Shown: piece after piece, positions 38,872 through 47,200 of the stretch
Layout of the letters: every line of letters begins with the position of its first letter
How positions within the stretch are numbered: position 1 is the first letter of the stretch
Assembly (NCBI RefSeq): GCF_016583575.1
Contig: NZ_NRRG01000013.1
Span: 32,324 to 96,323, forward strand
Length of the DNA: 64,000 nucleotides
Direction of reading: 5' to 3'
From: Thiocystis violacea
Lineage (GTDB): Bacteria > Pseudomonadota > Gammaproteobacteria > Chromatiales > Chromatiaceae
The notes under the pieces: model-generated
Told to the model about the DNA's origin: nothing
Seen by the model: only the letters and a program-made list of their open reading frames with translations
The model's database searches: none
Made by a program: the position numbers and the translations under genes

Positions 38872-39047
38872 GAATGGTCTCCAAACATCGGATTTAGGCG
38901 ATTTCCGGGACAGTCCGTACCCGACCGAAAGCTCCGGAATGGGACAGGATCAACAGCTCGGCCGGCGCCGATGATAACTCGGTCGCCCGCCTGGCGAATC
39001 GCCGGGGAAGTAAGAAAATGAACTGACGGGAGTTCACCCGAGAATGG

Positions 39048-39815
39048 TCAGCCAAGGGTGTAACCGGCATCGACATTGAGTATCGCGCCCGTCACGAGCC
39101 GCGCGCGCGAGGAGACGAGAAACATCACGGCGTCCGCGACGTCGGCCGGCGTGACGACCTCCTGGCGCAGGACGTGACGACGGGCGCTGATCTCTTGCAT
39201 CAGATCCGTCGCGCCTCCCCACATCGCCGTATCCACCACGCCGGGGGCGACGCCATTGACACGGATCCCGCGCGGCCCAAGGGCCAGGGCGAGCCGCCGG
39301 GTCAGCATGTCGAGACCGGCCTTGCTCACGGAATAACTGGTGGAGGTGCAGGTGACGAAGGGGTGCTGGGCGCAGGCGGAAGAGAGATTGATCACCACCG
39401 GAGCGGCGGCGCGCCCGAGCAGACCGACACAGGATTGGGTCAGGGCGAAGGGGGCGATCAGGTTGATCTCGATGGTCTCGCGCCAGTGCTCCAGACTCTC
39501 CTCCAGCGTTCCGGAGTCACGGATGACCCCGGCGTTGTTGACCAGGATGTCGAGCCGACCCACGTCGGCCGCCAGTCTCTCGACCAGCCGGCGGCGAAAG
39601 CCGTCATCGGTGACATCGCCTTCCAGCGCGACCAGCGCGTCCTCGTCCACCGCGTCCGCCCAACGCGATCTCAGGGCCGCGAGCCTGGCGGGATCTCGAC
39701 CGAAGGTGTAGACGCGATCGCCGGCATCCAGGAACGCCTCGACCAATCCGGCCCCAATGCCCGAGGTGCCGCCGCTGACGCAGACGATTCGAGCGGATTC
39801 GCCCAGTTCTTCCAT
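39048..39815 (-). CDS. Short-chain dehydrogenase/reductase (classical SDR), B
   Basis: This 255-residue NAD(P)(H)-dependent SDR has GGTSGIGAGLVEA (cofactor loop), LVNNAGVIRDSG, catalytic Ser/Tyr/Lys in NLSSAC...SYSVSK, and the closing GAILNVDAGYTLG. It resembles 3-oxoacyl-reductase-type members, whose substrate cannot be told from sequence. It is the last of three overlapping genes: its ATG at 39815 shares one base with the previous stop (TGATG). A ribosome-binding gaggga lies 9 bases upstream. Confidence 0.85.
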   Translation of the reverse strand: MEELGESARIVCVSGGTSGIGAGLVEAFLDAGDRVYTFGRDPARLAALRSRWADAVDEDALVALEGDVTDDGFRRRLVERLAADVGRLDILVNNAGVIRDSGTLEESLEHWRETIEINLIAPFALTQSCVGLLGRAAAPVVINLSSACAQHPFVTCTSTSYSVSKAGLDMLTRRLALALGPRGIRVNGVAPGVVDTAMWGGATDLMQEISARRHVLRQEVVTPADVADAVMFLVSSRARLVTGAILNVDAGYTLG

Positions 39816-40516
39816 CAACGTTCCCTCTGCCCGAGATTGGCATGGATCAGGGCGCCGTTGAGCACCGGCGCCTGGGCGGCGAAGGCGACCGCCTCGGCGA
39901 TTTCCTCCGGCTCGATCAGACGATCGAAGGCACTGAGTCCGGTGATGGCGGCCAGGGTTTGGGGATCCTCGCCGATGAGCCGGCGCAGCTGCTCGGTATC
40001 CGTGAAGCCGGGGCAGATCATGCAGGTATGGACGCCGCGCCCCGCCAGATCCTGACAGGTCGCGCGCATCATTCCGGCCAGGGCATGCTTGGCGATCACG
40101 TAGCTGGCCACCCCCGGCACGGCCTTCTCGGCGAGCGTCGAACCGATATAGATGACGCTCGACCCTGGTTTCATGCCAGGCAGAATCAGTCGGTTGAGCG
40201 TGTTGGCGGCGACGATGTTGAGTTCCAGCACGGCGCGCAGATCCGTGTTTTCGAGCGCATCGACGCGATCCATGCGCATCGTCGAGGCGTTGTGGACGAG
40301 ACAGAGACGCTCGGCGGCGGCGAACCGGCTCGACCAATCGGCGCTCAGGGCGTCAAGAACACCGGGGTCGGAGAGATCGCAAGCGAGATTCTCGACCCCG
40401 CGCTCGGGACAAGGCCGCCGCGAGAGGTTGGCGACGTCCCAGCCATCGACCAGGAAGCGGGTGGCGATCGCACGCCCGATTCCGGAACTGGCGCCCGTGA
40501 TGATCAATTGATTCAT
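39815..40516 (-). CDS. Short-chain dehydrogenase/reductase, sepiapterin/pteridine-reductase-like, A
   Basis: This 233-residue SDR has TGASSGIGRAIA at residues 7-18, the catalytic Ser (IYIGS) and Y-x3-K (SYVIAK). An LVHNAS replaces the usual NNAG, a variation seen in sepiapterin-reductase-like SDRs. Its position between a pterin-synthase-family gene and another SDR suggests a pteridine substrate; this is inference. Its start ATG at 40516 overlaps the preceding stop as ATGA, and its stop overlaps the next start, so the three products are made in step. Confidence 0.75.
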   Translation of the reverse strand: MNQLIITGASSGIGRAIATRFLVDGWDVANLSRRPCPERGVENLACDLSDPGVLDALSADWSSRFAAAERLCLVHNASTMRMDRVDALENTDLRAVLELNIVAANTLNRLILPGMKPGSSVIYIGSTLAEKAVPGVASYVIAKHALAGMMRATCQDLAGRGVHTCMICPGFTDTEQLRRLIGEDPQTLAAITGLSAFDRLIEPEEIAEAVAFAAQAPVLNGALIHANLGQRER

Positions 40517-41010
40517 GATGCGAACTCCCACTGGGCGATGGCCCATTGACCCTGGCCCGAGGAGACCCCCAGCTCGATCGCGCGGATCTCCATCGCGGCG
40601 ACTTCCGAACGCTCCCGCAGCCGCGCGAGCAGCAGCGGCGCCAGTTCCTCGATGGTGACATTGCGGATGGGCAGCAACAAGACATCGCGCTCCAGAAAGG
40701 GAATGCGCTCATCGGCGAAATACGCGAAAACCAGACCATCCTGGCGCTCGATACGCAGATAGGGCGACGACAAGGGCAGGAGCACGCGCTCATCGAGCCC
40801 GTCGCAGAGTTCCTTGAGCAGACGCTTGAGAATCACATAGTCGAAGGTGAGACCGCTGTCTCCCACCAGGGCCGTGACCAGGCAACGCACGCGAAAGTTG
40901 TGCCCATGCAGATTCTCCCGCTCGGTGGCCGAGAAGATGGTGAAGTGCCCGGCACTGAAGTTCAGATAGTCCTTGCTGATCTCAAGACGGGTCAGGGTCG
41001 CGTCTGCCAC
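40513..41010 (-). CDS. 6-pyruvoyl-tetrahydropterin synthase/QueD family protein with E-x2-HGH motif
   Basis: This 165-residue member of the T-fold PTPS/QueD family has zinc-ligand histidines His22 (FSAGHF), His35 and His37 (LHGH). QueD and eukaryotic PTPS have a catalytic Cys three or five residues before HGH. Here there is no Cys: the motif is E32-N-L-HGH, matching the E-x2-HGH signature I recall for the PTPS-III group that substitutes for dihydroneopterin aldolase in folate synthesis. The GTG at 41010 has ggagga 6 bases before it, so I prefer it to the open frame start at 41073. It heads an operon with two SDRs. Confidence 0.82.
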   Translation of the reverse strand: MADATLTRLEISKDYLNFSAGHFTIFSATERENLHGHNFRVRCLVTALVGDSGLTFDYVILKRLLKELCDGLDERVLLPLSSPYLRIERQDGLVFAYFADERIPFLERDVLLLPIRNVTIEELAPLLLARLRERSEVAAMEIRAIELGVSSGQGQWAIAQWEFAS

Positions 41011-41139
41011 CGAAGTCCTCCGGATGTCGCGGCCCCACTCGAAGTTCGCGTGGCCACTGGTTCTTTCACGCAAAGATGAGGGTCATTGTCCCGGATCAAA
41101 CCCTCTCGGGGACCGGCCTCGTTCGCTCCAGGGTCTGGA

Positions 41140-42234
41140 TCAATCCGGAAGCTGTTTCCTCGGGGATCGAAAGAGGCTGACCCCGATCGCCAGCAGGGTC
41201 AAGGGAATCACGAAGCCCAGCATCGCGACCTCGAACTCGCGGGTGAACGAGGCATCGGTCGAGCGCATCAGGACGTAGCCGATATAGGCGAGGAAATAGG
41301 CAAGGAAGACGGCGCCCTCGAGACGATCGATCCGACGCCCCGTGAAGAAGATCGGCAGACAGAGCAGCGCCGTGGCGATCATGATGGGCATGTCGAGGGT
41401 CAGCAGGTCGCGCGAAACGGGAATTCCGCCCGGCGCCACCAGGGCGCCGATTCCGAGCACGCCCAGGATGTTGAAGAGATTGCTGCCGACGACGTTGCCC
41501 ACGGCGATATCCCGGTTCCCCCGCAGGCTGGCGATCACCGAGGTCATCAACTCGGGCAAGGATGTCCCGACCGCCACCAGGGTCAGGCCGATCACCAGCT
41601 CATCGACACCCAGGGCCAGCGCGATGTCCACCGCGCCCATCACCAGCAGCCGCGCCCCAACCGCCAGCAGGACCAGCCCGGTCAGCAGCCAGCCGACCTG
41701 GATCAAGAGATGAGTCGGCCTGATCCCGCCATCGCCCCCAAGGGCCTGGGCGAACTCCTCCCGCACCTCGGCCGCCTCGCGCTGGCCCTGCCTCACGGAC
41801 CAGGCCACGTAGGCGACGAGCAGCAGAAACAGCAGACCAGCATCCAGATGACCGATCCCGTGGCGCGAAGCCATGAACCAGAGACCGACCGAGGCGACGA
41901 TCACCAGCGGCACGTCGATACGCACGATGCGGCTGTGCACCGCCAGGGGCGCGATGACCGCGGACAGGCCGAGCACCAGCAGAACATTGGCGATATTACT
42001 GCCCACGACATTGCCGAGGGCGATATCGGCGGCGCCGGACCAGGCGGACTGGACCGTTACCGCCAGTTCGGGCGCGCTGGTGCCGAAGGCGACCACCGTG
42101 AGCCCGATGACCAGCGGACTGACACGCATGGCCGAGGCCAGCGCCGAGGCCGATCGGACCAGATACTCGCCGCCGCCGACGAGCCCCAGGAAGCCGATGA
42201 TCACCAGGATTAGGGACAGGATCCATTCAGGCAT
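41140..42234 (-). CDS. Calcium/sodium antiporter (CaCA family, YrbG-like)
   Basis: This 364-residue integral membrane protein has about ten TM helices and the two inverted alpha-repeats of CaCA exchangers: FGTSAPEL...GNVVGSNIAN in the first half and GTSLPEL...GNVVGSNLFN in the second. Both glutamates of the ion-binding motifs are present. It should exchange Ca2+ for Na+ or H+ at the inner membrane. It ends the minus-strand group just after the zinc operon but has no overlap with it, so joint regulation is not shown. Confidence 0.92.
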   Translation of the reverse strand: MPEWILSLILVIIGFLGLVGGGEYLVRSASALASAMRVSPLVIGLTVVAFGTSAPELAVTVQSAWSGAADIALGNVVGSNIANVLLVLGLSAVIAPLAVHSRIVRIDVPLVIVASVGLWFMASRHGIGHLDAGLLFLLLVAYVAWSVRQGQREAAEVREEFAQALGGDGGIRPTHLLIQVGWLLTGLVLLAVGARLLVMGAVDIALALGVDELVIGLTLVAVGTSLPELMTSVIASLRGNRDIAVGNVVGSNLFNILGVLGIGALVAPGGIPVSRDLLTLDMPIMIATALLCLPIFFTGRRIDRLEGAVFLAYFLAYIGYVLMRSTDASFTREFEVAMLGFVIPLTLLAIGVSLFRSPRKQLPD

Positions 42235-42264
42235 GGGCGCGATCGCTCCTCGTGACGTTGGCCT

Positions 42265-42849
42265 TCAGAAAGGCACGAAGCTGACCACGGGGTTGCCGCG
42301 TGTCAACTCGGCCGCGCCCTGACCGTCGGGCGTGACATAGCGGACCAGTACCCGCTCCAGGGCTGGAAATCCGTTGAAGAGCCCGAGCGCGGCCGAATCC
42401 AGATCCTGGGGTTGCTCGCATCGGAAGCGATAGCGCGCGCCAAGACGCGCCGGCCCCTTCCCGACTGGCTTCGATGACGAGTCTTCCCCCGTGGCGGGCG
42501 TGACGCCGGACAGCTCCGTCTCGACCCTGGCGTCCTGGAGCCGGCAGGCGGCGCGGGTGTTGAAGCGGATCATGGCCTCGCCCGCGGCGAGATTCCCGCG
42601 GGCCAGTCGCAGGATCTCGCGTTCGTCATCGGTGCGCGGCGCCCGATCGAAGCCGATCAGGGTCGCCGCCGGGGCGAGCCATTCGACCCGCGCCTCGGAG
42701 CCCTCGATGGTCAGTGAAAGACGCGCGGTCCCCTGACCAGGGACGCGGGAGTCGAGGCTTCCCGGTTCATCCGCGCCGGCCAGCGCGACGAGGCCGAACG
42801 CGAGGGCCAGCGTCAACCATCGGCCGAACCGGATCGGGAGACGTCTCAC
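42265..42849 (-). CDS. DUF2796 (ZrgA-like) periplasmic protein lacking histidines
   Basis: This 194-residue protein has a signal peptide (about 10-30) and the body of the DUF2796/ZrgA family: LSLTIEGSEARVEWLAPAA, FDRAPRTDDERE, two Cys (ACRLQ and RCEQP) and a PALERV...GAAELTRGN end. ZrgA proteins have His-rich stretches that bind zinc and assist ZnuABC uptake. This one contains no histidine at all. The start GTG at 42849 overlaps the zur stop as GTGA, tying it to zinc regulation. Confidence 0.78.
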   Translation of the reverse strand: MRRLPIRFGRWLTLALAFGLVALAGADEPGSLDSRVPGQGTARLSLTIEGSEARVEWLAPAATLIGFDRAPRTDDEREILRLARGNLAAGEAMIRFNTRAACRLQDARVETELSGVTPATGEDSSSKPVGKGPARLGARYRFRCEQPQDLDSAALGLFNGFPALERVLVRYVTPDGQGAAELTRGNPVVSFVPF

Positions 42850-43304
42850 CTCGGCCCCTCCTTGACCGAGCAGGCCGCGCAGGTTCCGATCAACTCGACC
42901 ACGGGACGGCGCGGCTCGAAACCGCTCTCGCTGGCCGCGCTCTTGAGACTGCGTGCGATCGCGTCGTTCTCCAGTTCGGTGACCAGACCGCAATCGGCGC
43001 AGATCAGGAACTGACTGGAATGCGGATGATCCGGATGGGTGCAGCCGACGAAGGCATGCAGGCTCTCCAGCTTGTGCGCCAAACCCTGCTCCACGAGGAA
43101 ATCCAGGGCGCGATAGACGGTCGGCGGGGCCAGGGCGCGCGCGCCATCGCGCATCGCCTCAAGAATCTCATAGGCCCCGAGCGGGCGATCCGAGGCGCGC
43201 AGGATCGCCAGCACCCGACGACGCTGGGGCGTGAGTCGCACACCGAGCCGTCGACAGAGACTGTCGGCCCCTTCCAGCACAGCTTCGTCCGGTTCGTCAT
43301 CCAT
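42846..43304 (-). CDS. zur: Fur-family zinc regulator Zur
   Basis: This 152-residue Fur-family repressor has the winged-helix half (LTPQRRRVLAILRASDRPLGAYEIL) and the metal-binding half with HPDHPHSSQFLICADCG and a C-terminal CAAC, the structural zinc cysteines of Zur. It should shut off zinc uptake when zinc is ample. GGGAGGA lies 7 bases before the ATG. It follows znuB by 16 bases in one minus-strand operon. Confidence 0.92.
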   Translation of the reverse strand: MDDEPDEAVLEGADSLCRRLGVRLTPQRRRVLAILRASDRPLGAYEILEAMRDGARALAPPTVYRALDFLVEQGLAHKLESLHAFVGCTHPDHPHSSQFLICADCGLVTELENDAIARSLKSAASESGFEPRRPVVELIGTCAACSVKEGPR

Positions 43305-43320
43305 CGATACGTCCTCCCGA

Positions 43321-44169
43321 TCAGGCGGCCGTCACCCGCCGCAGGGCGCGGTGGCGCGCCAGCCGATGGCTCAACAGGGCCGACGCCAGATAGACACCCC
43401 CGGCGAGCAGGATCATGGTCGGCCCGGCCGGCAGATCCGGGCCGAAGGACAGAGCCAGTCCCAATGAGGTGAAAAGCCCGCCGAGCAGTGTCGCGACCAG
43501 CATCATGACACCGAGCGAACGGACATAGTGACCCGCGATCGCGGCCGGCAGGGTCAGCAGGGCGATGACCAGAATCAGCCCCACCACCTGGATCAGCAGC
43601 ACCACGGTCACGGCCACCAGGCACAGCAGCAGCAGATAGAAGAAGGTCACCGGCACGCCACGCAGCCGCGCGAACTCCTCGTCGAAGGTCACGGCGAGGA
43701 ACTGACGATAGAAGAGCGCGACGGTCAGGATCAGCACCAGATCCAACCCTGCCATCAGCCACAGCTCGCGCGTCGGGACCAGGAGGATATTGCCGAAGAG
43801 AAAGCTCATGAGATCCGAGGCATAACCGGGCGTCTTGGCGATGAAAAGGACACCGATGGCCATCCCGATCGCCCAGAGCGCGCCGATCATGGTGTCTTCC
43901 TGGGTCTTCCAGGCCAGACGCACGGCCCCGATCAAGAGGGCCGAGAGGATCGCCGCGACCAGGGCGCCGGCGAAGGGATCGAGCCCGAAATAGAGCGCCG
44001 CCCCCATCCCGCCAAGCACCGAGTGGGCGATACCGCCGGCCATGAAGGCGATGCGCTTGACGACCACGAAGGTTCCGATCACGCCGCAGCCGACACTGGC
44101 CAAGAGCCCCGCGAGCAGGGCGGTCTGGAGAAAGGCGTAGTCGCCGAGGGCGGTCAGGAATTCACTCAT
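43321..44169 (-). CDS. znuB: Zinc ABC transporter permease ZnuB
   Basis: This 282-residue ABC-3 family membrane permease has about eight TM helices. Typical segments are SVGCGVIGTFVVVKRIAFMAGGIAHSVLGG and FGNILLVPTRELWLM. It forms the membrane channel for zinc (or possibly Mn) uptake with ZnuC. The following zur gene favours zinc. It starts 3 bases after the znuC stop. Confidence 0.92.
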   Translation of the reverse strand: MSEFLTALGDYAFLQTALLAGLLASVGCGVIGTFVVVKRIAFMAGGIAHSVLGGMGAALYFGLDPFAGALVAAILSALLIGAVRLAWKTQEDTMIGALWAIGMAIGVLFIAKTPGYASDLMSFLFGNILLVPTRELWLMAGLDLVLILTVALFYRQFLAVTFDEEFARLRGVPVTFFYLLLLCLVAVTVVLLIQVVGLILVIALLTLPAAIAGHYVRSLGVMMLVATLLGGLFTSLGLALSFGPDLPAGPTMILLAGGVYLASALLSHRLARHRALRRVTAA

Positions 44170-44172
44170 GCT

Positions 44173-44916
44173 TCAATGCCGGTGGGCTACCTGACGCACA
44201 TGGCCGCCGTAAAGTCGTTGGATGGTATCCCCATCGATCGCGGTGGTGCCATGACAGGTCAGGGTTCGGTTGAGACAGGCCACCCGGCTGACATACTCCG
44301 AGATGAAGGCGATGTCATGCGAGACCAGCAGGATGGTCAGGCGCCGATTCAGCTCCGCGAGCAGATCGAAGACGTCGTCCTCGGCGCGCTGATCGATGTT
44401 GGCGGTCGGCTCGTCGAGGATCAGGATTCGCGGCTCGCCCACCAGCGCCCGCGCCAGCAGCACCCGCTGCAACTGACCGCCGGAGAGCTTGCCGATCGGA
44501 CGGCGCGCCAGGTCGGACGCCGCCACCTCATCCAGGGCGCGGCGCGCGGCCTGCCGATCCGCCGCGCGATACCAGCCGAATCGCGGACCGATCCCCAGCC
44601 GACCCATGGCCACCACATCCTCCACATGGATCGGAAAATCGCGGGGAAAGCTGGGGAACTGAGGTACGTAGCCGATACGGCGCGCGGCCTGGCGCGGAGC
44701 CTGGTCGAGCACGCGGATCCGCCCCGTCTGTGGCTCAAGCAAACCGAGAATCAGTTTCAGCAGGGTGCTCTTGCCCCCGGCGTTAGGTCCGACCAGGCCA
44801 ACGAACTCACCCGGCTCGATCGCCAGATCGACATGCTCCAGAACCAGCGCGTCCCCATAGGAGAAGCCGACATCCTCGACGCGGATCACGGGCGACAGGG
44901 ATTGGTTGCTCGGCAT
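44173..44916 (-). CDS. znuC: Zinc ABC transporter ATP-binding protein ZnuC
   Basis: This ATPase subunit has Walker A GPNAGGKST, the Q-loop YVPQFPSF, the ABC signature LSGGQLQR, Walker B ILILDEPTANID and switch SHDIAFI. Several in-frame starts exist (GTG 44970, ATG 44958, 44922, 44916). I prefer 44916 because an AGGA lies at proper spacing, giving 247 residues. It is the first gene of the operon; no znuA binding-protein gene accompanies it here. Confidence 0.9.
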   Translation of the reverse strand: MPSNQSLSPVIRVEDVGFSYGDALVLEHVDLAIEPGEFVGLVGPNAGGKSTLLKLILGLLEPQTGRIRVLDQAPRQAARRIGYVPQFPSFPRDFPIHVEDVVAMGRLGIGPRFGWYRAADRQAARRALDEVAASDLARRPIGKLSGGQLQRVLLARALVGEPRILILDEPTANIDQRAEDDVFDLLAELNRRLTILLVSHDIAFISEYVSRVACLNRTLTCHGTTAIDGDTIQRLYGGHVRQVAHRH

Positions 44917-44996
44917 GGACATCCTGAGAAAATCGGCTCGGGGAAAGGGTCGGTCCATTTGGCTGGACACGCCACCAAAAGAGGCCGGCGCGATCC

Positions 44997-45017
44997 GGTA
45001 ACAGTATAACGTAAACC
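44997..45017. promoter_or_regulatory. Candidate Zur operator upstream of znuC
   Basis: An AT-rich partial palindrome, ggtaacagtataacgtaaacc, lies in the otherwise GC-rich gap between znuC and the divergent gene at 45112. Its minus-strand reading contains gttatactgttac, resembling half of the enterobacterial Zur box (tgttata-n-tataaca). The match is incomplete, so this rests mainly on position. Confidence 0.35.
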
Positions 45018-45111
45018 GCCGCGCGCCCCGTCGACATGCGGGAGGGAGGATTTACGGCGCGAACCGCATTAGGATGACGGGACCCACGAATCCTCCAACG
45101 AACCGACCCCG

Positions 45112-45795
45112 ATGACCCTTGCCTCGCAATTCCAATGGGCCACTGGCCTGAGCTTCTATGTCCTGGCCGTGCTCCTGCTGACCCGAATCCCCTATCGCGC
45201 CATGGTGAGCCGGGGCATGGAACCGATCCGCGCGGTCTATTACAACCGCAAGATCGTCCACATGCTGGCGGGCGGCGTCGGATCCCTGATGGTCCCGCTG
45301 GTGTTCGCCAGTCCCTGGTTTCCGCTGGTCACCGGGCTCCTGCTGACGCTCCTCACCTATCTGGCCCACGCGAGCGGGTTTCGGATGTACTGGTTCCAGA
45401 CCGAAGACAACCGCAACGACGTGAAATTCGCCCTCATGTGGGCCTGCTCGGTCTCGGCGCTCTGGTGGATCCTGGACAACCCCTGGCTCGCCATTCTGCC
45501 CGCACTTTACATGGCCTTCGGCGACGGGGTCACGGGCGTCGTGCGCAACGCACTGATCCGCAAACGTTCCAAGAGCCCAATCGGCAATGTCTTCATGCTG
45601 CTGCTGTGCGCGCCCCTGGGCTGGTACGTCGGCGGCCTGGCCGACCCGCCCATCCCGCTCTGGGGCCTGCTCTCGGCCGTGGTGGCGACGGTCATCGAAC
45701 GCTACGAGATCGGCCCGATCGACGACAACATCCTGATCACCATCTCGGCGTCCGGGGTGCTCCTCTTGGGGGTTTATCTGGGACCCTTGATCTGA
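45112..45795 (+). CDS. Dolichol/phytol-kinase-like integral membrane protein
   Basis: This 227-residue protein has about six TM helices. Its conserved pattern RKIVHMLAGG, then AFGDGVTGVVR and KSPIGN, resembles the SEC59/VTE5/DGK1 CTP-dependent lipid-alcohol kinase family and the related phosphatidate cytidylyltransferases. The third motif is usually K-(S/T)-x-EG, so the substrate is uncertain. In a phototroph a phytol or polyprenol role would fit, but that is inference. It is divergent from the zinc operon. Confidence 0.65.
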   Translation: MTLASQFQWATGLSFYVLAVLLLTRIPYRAMVSRGMEPIRAVYYNRKIVHMLAGGVGSLMVPLVFASPWFPLVTGLLLTLLTYLAHASGFRMYWFQTEDNRNDVKFALMWACSVSALWWILDNPWLAILPALYMAFGDGVTGVVRNALIRKRSKSPIGNVFMLLLCAPLGWYVGGLADPPIPLWGLLSAVVATVIERYEIGPIDDNILITISASGVLLLGVYLGPLI

Positions 45796-45844
45796 TGGAT
45801 CGGCCTCGGACAGGGCGATCGACTCCCCCCGATGGTCATGCGAT

Positions 45845-47074
45845 TCAGTGAGCCGGGGCGTCCCCCAAATCCAGTTCCGGCGTGAAGAAGCGATAGGTGC
45901 CTCGGCCTTGATGCTTGGCGCGATAGAGCGCCATGTCGGCACGGCTGACCAGCAGATCGAAGTCATCGCCGTCGCTCGGGTAGAGGCTGATGCCGATGCT
46001 GCACCCGACCTGAACCAGGTTGCCCGCGATCTCGACGGGTGTGCTCAGCGATTGGATGAGACGCTCCGCCACGCCGGAGACCTTGGCGCGATCGGCGGCG
46101 GTGGGCATGACGAGCAGGAACTCGTCGCCCCCGTGGCGGCATACCGAGTCCCCTTCGCGCAGAAGGGCGCGCAGACGCTCCGCCAGGGCGTTCAGAAGGG
46201 CGTCTCCCGTGGGGTGTCCAAGGGTGTCGTTGACCTGCTTGAAGCGGTCGAGATCCACGAAGAGGATCGCCGCCGCGCCACCGCCGCGCGCGACCTGGGC
46301 GACGGCTCCAGCGAAATGGTCCTTCTGCATGCGCCGATTGGGCAGACCGGTCAGGGCGTCGTGCGAGGCGAGGAACTCACTGCGCGCCTCGGCGCGCCGA
46401 CGCTCCTCGATCTCGTGCCCGAGACTCCGGTTCGCCGCGGTCAGGGACTCGACCAGATGCTCGTTCTGCAGCCGCAGCTCGATGTCGTGGCCGACGATCT
46501 CGCTCACCTTCTTGACCGTTCCGATCATGGTGAGCTCGAAAGCGACCGTGAACGCGGCCATGAAAAGCGCGTCGTAGCCGCCCCGCCAGATCAGCCCGAT
46601 GATGAGACCGCTGACGATCGGCAGCGTGAAGCTCATGTAGGCCGATTTCAGTGGACCCAGCGTCGCGACCGAGGCGGCGACCATGCCCCCGACGACGAAG
46701 GGGCCAAAGCCGACCTGGATTGGATTGGCGTAGACCAGCATGAGGATGGCGAAAGCGCCCCAGCCGAGACCGTTCAGGGTCACCACGACCAAAAGCCGCC
46801 TGACCCAGAGATCGACCGAGTCCAGCCGGTCCGTCGTGAGTCGAGCATAGGCGCGCTCGAGCGACCAGCGGACCGTGACGATGCCGAGAAAAACAAGGAT
46901 CCAGGTCAGCGAGGCCAGGGTTGGCGCGACCGGGAAGAGGATGACCATGCCCAGGGCGGCGACCAGGAGGTTGCCGAACAGCGCTGGCCCGGTGCTGGCG
47001 TAGGCCATGGCGACCCGCCTGGCCCGAATCCGAGCCTGGAGGTCGAGGGCCGCATCGGTGGTGCTAGCGTTCAT
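45845..47074 (-). CDS. Membrane-bound diguanylate cyclase (GGDEF)
   Basis: This 409-residue protein has an N-terminal region of about six TM helices (25-190), a short coiled coil (200-232) and a GGDEF domain. The active site GGDEF is intact at 315-319. The inhibitory I-site RxxD is at 306-309, exactly five residues before GGDEF, so it should make c-di-GMP and be product-inhibited. The sensed signal enters through the membrane part. No EAL domain is present. Confidence 0.93.
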   Translation of the reverse strand: MNASTTDAALDLQARIRARRVAMAYASTGPALFGNLLVAALGMVILFPVAPTLASLTWILVFLGIVTVRWSLERAYARLTTDRLDSVDLWVRRLLVVVTLNGLGWGAFAILMLVYANPIQVGFGPFVVGGMVAASVATLGPLKSAYMSFTLPIVSGLIIGLIWRGGYDALFMAAFTVAFELTMIGTVKKVSEIVGHDIELRLQNEHLVESLTAANRSLGHEIEERRRAEARSEFLASHDALTGLPNRRMQKDHFAGAVAQVARGGGAAAILFVDLDRFKQVNDTLGHPTGDALLNALAERLRALLREGDSVCRHGGDEFLLVMPTAADRAKVSGVAERLIQSLSTPVEIAGNLVQVGCSIGISLYPSDGDDFDLLVSRADMALYRAKHQGRGTYRFFTPELDLGDAPAH

Positions 47075-47200
47075 GGGCGCGTCTCCAATGCGCGGGCGGA
47101 CCGGGGAGCTGACTCGCCCACCGAGCGAGGATCATGTCTGCCGGCACGGGGATGATCCATCACCCCAGTTTACTCCGGTTAGGTGGAGAACCCGGAGCCG

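Noticed and set aside
40981..41139. PreQ1 or folate riboswitch upstream of the pterin-family gene
   Set aside because: I found no recognisable conserved core; the only clear element is the ribosome-binding site at the GTG.
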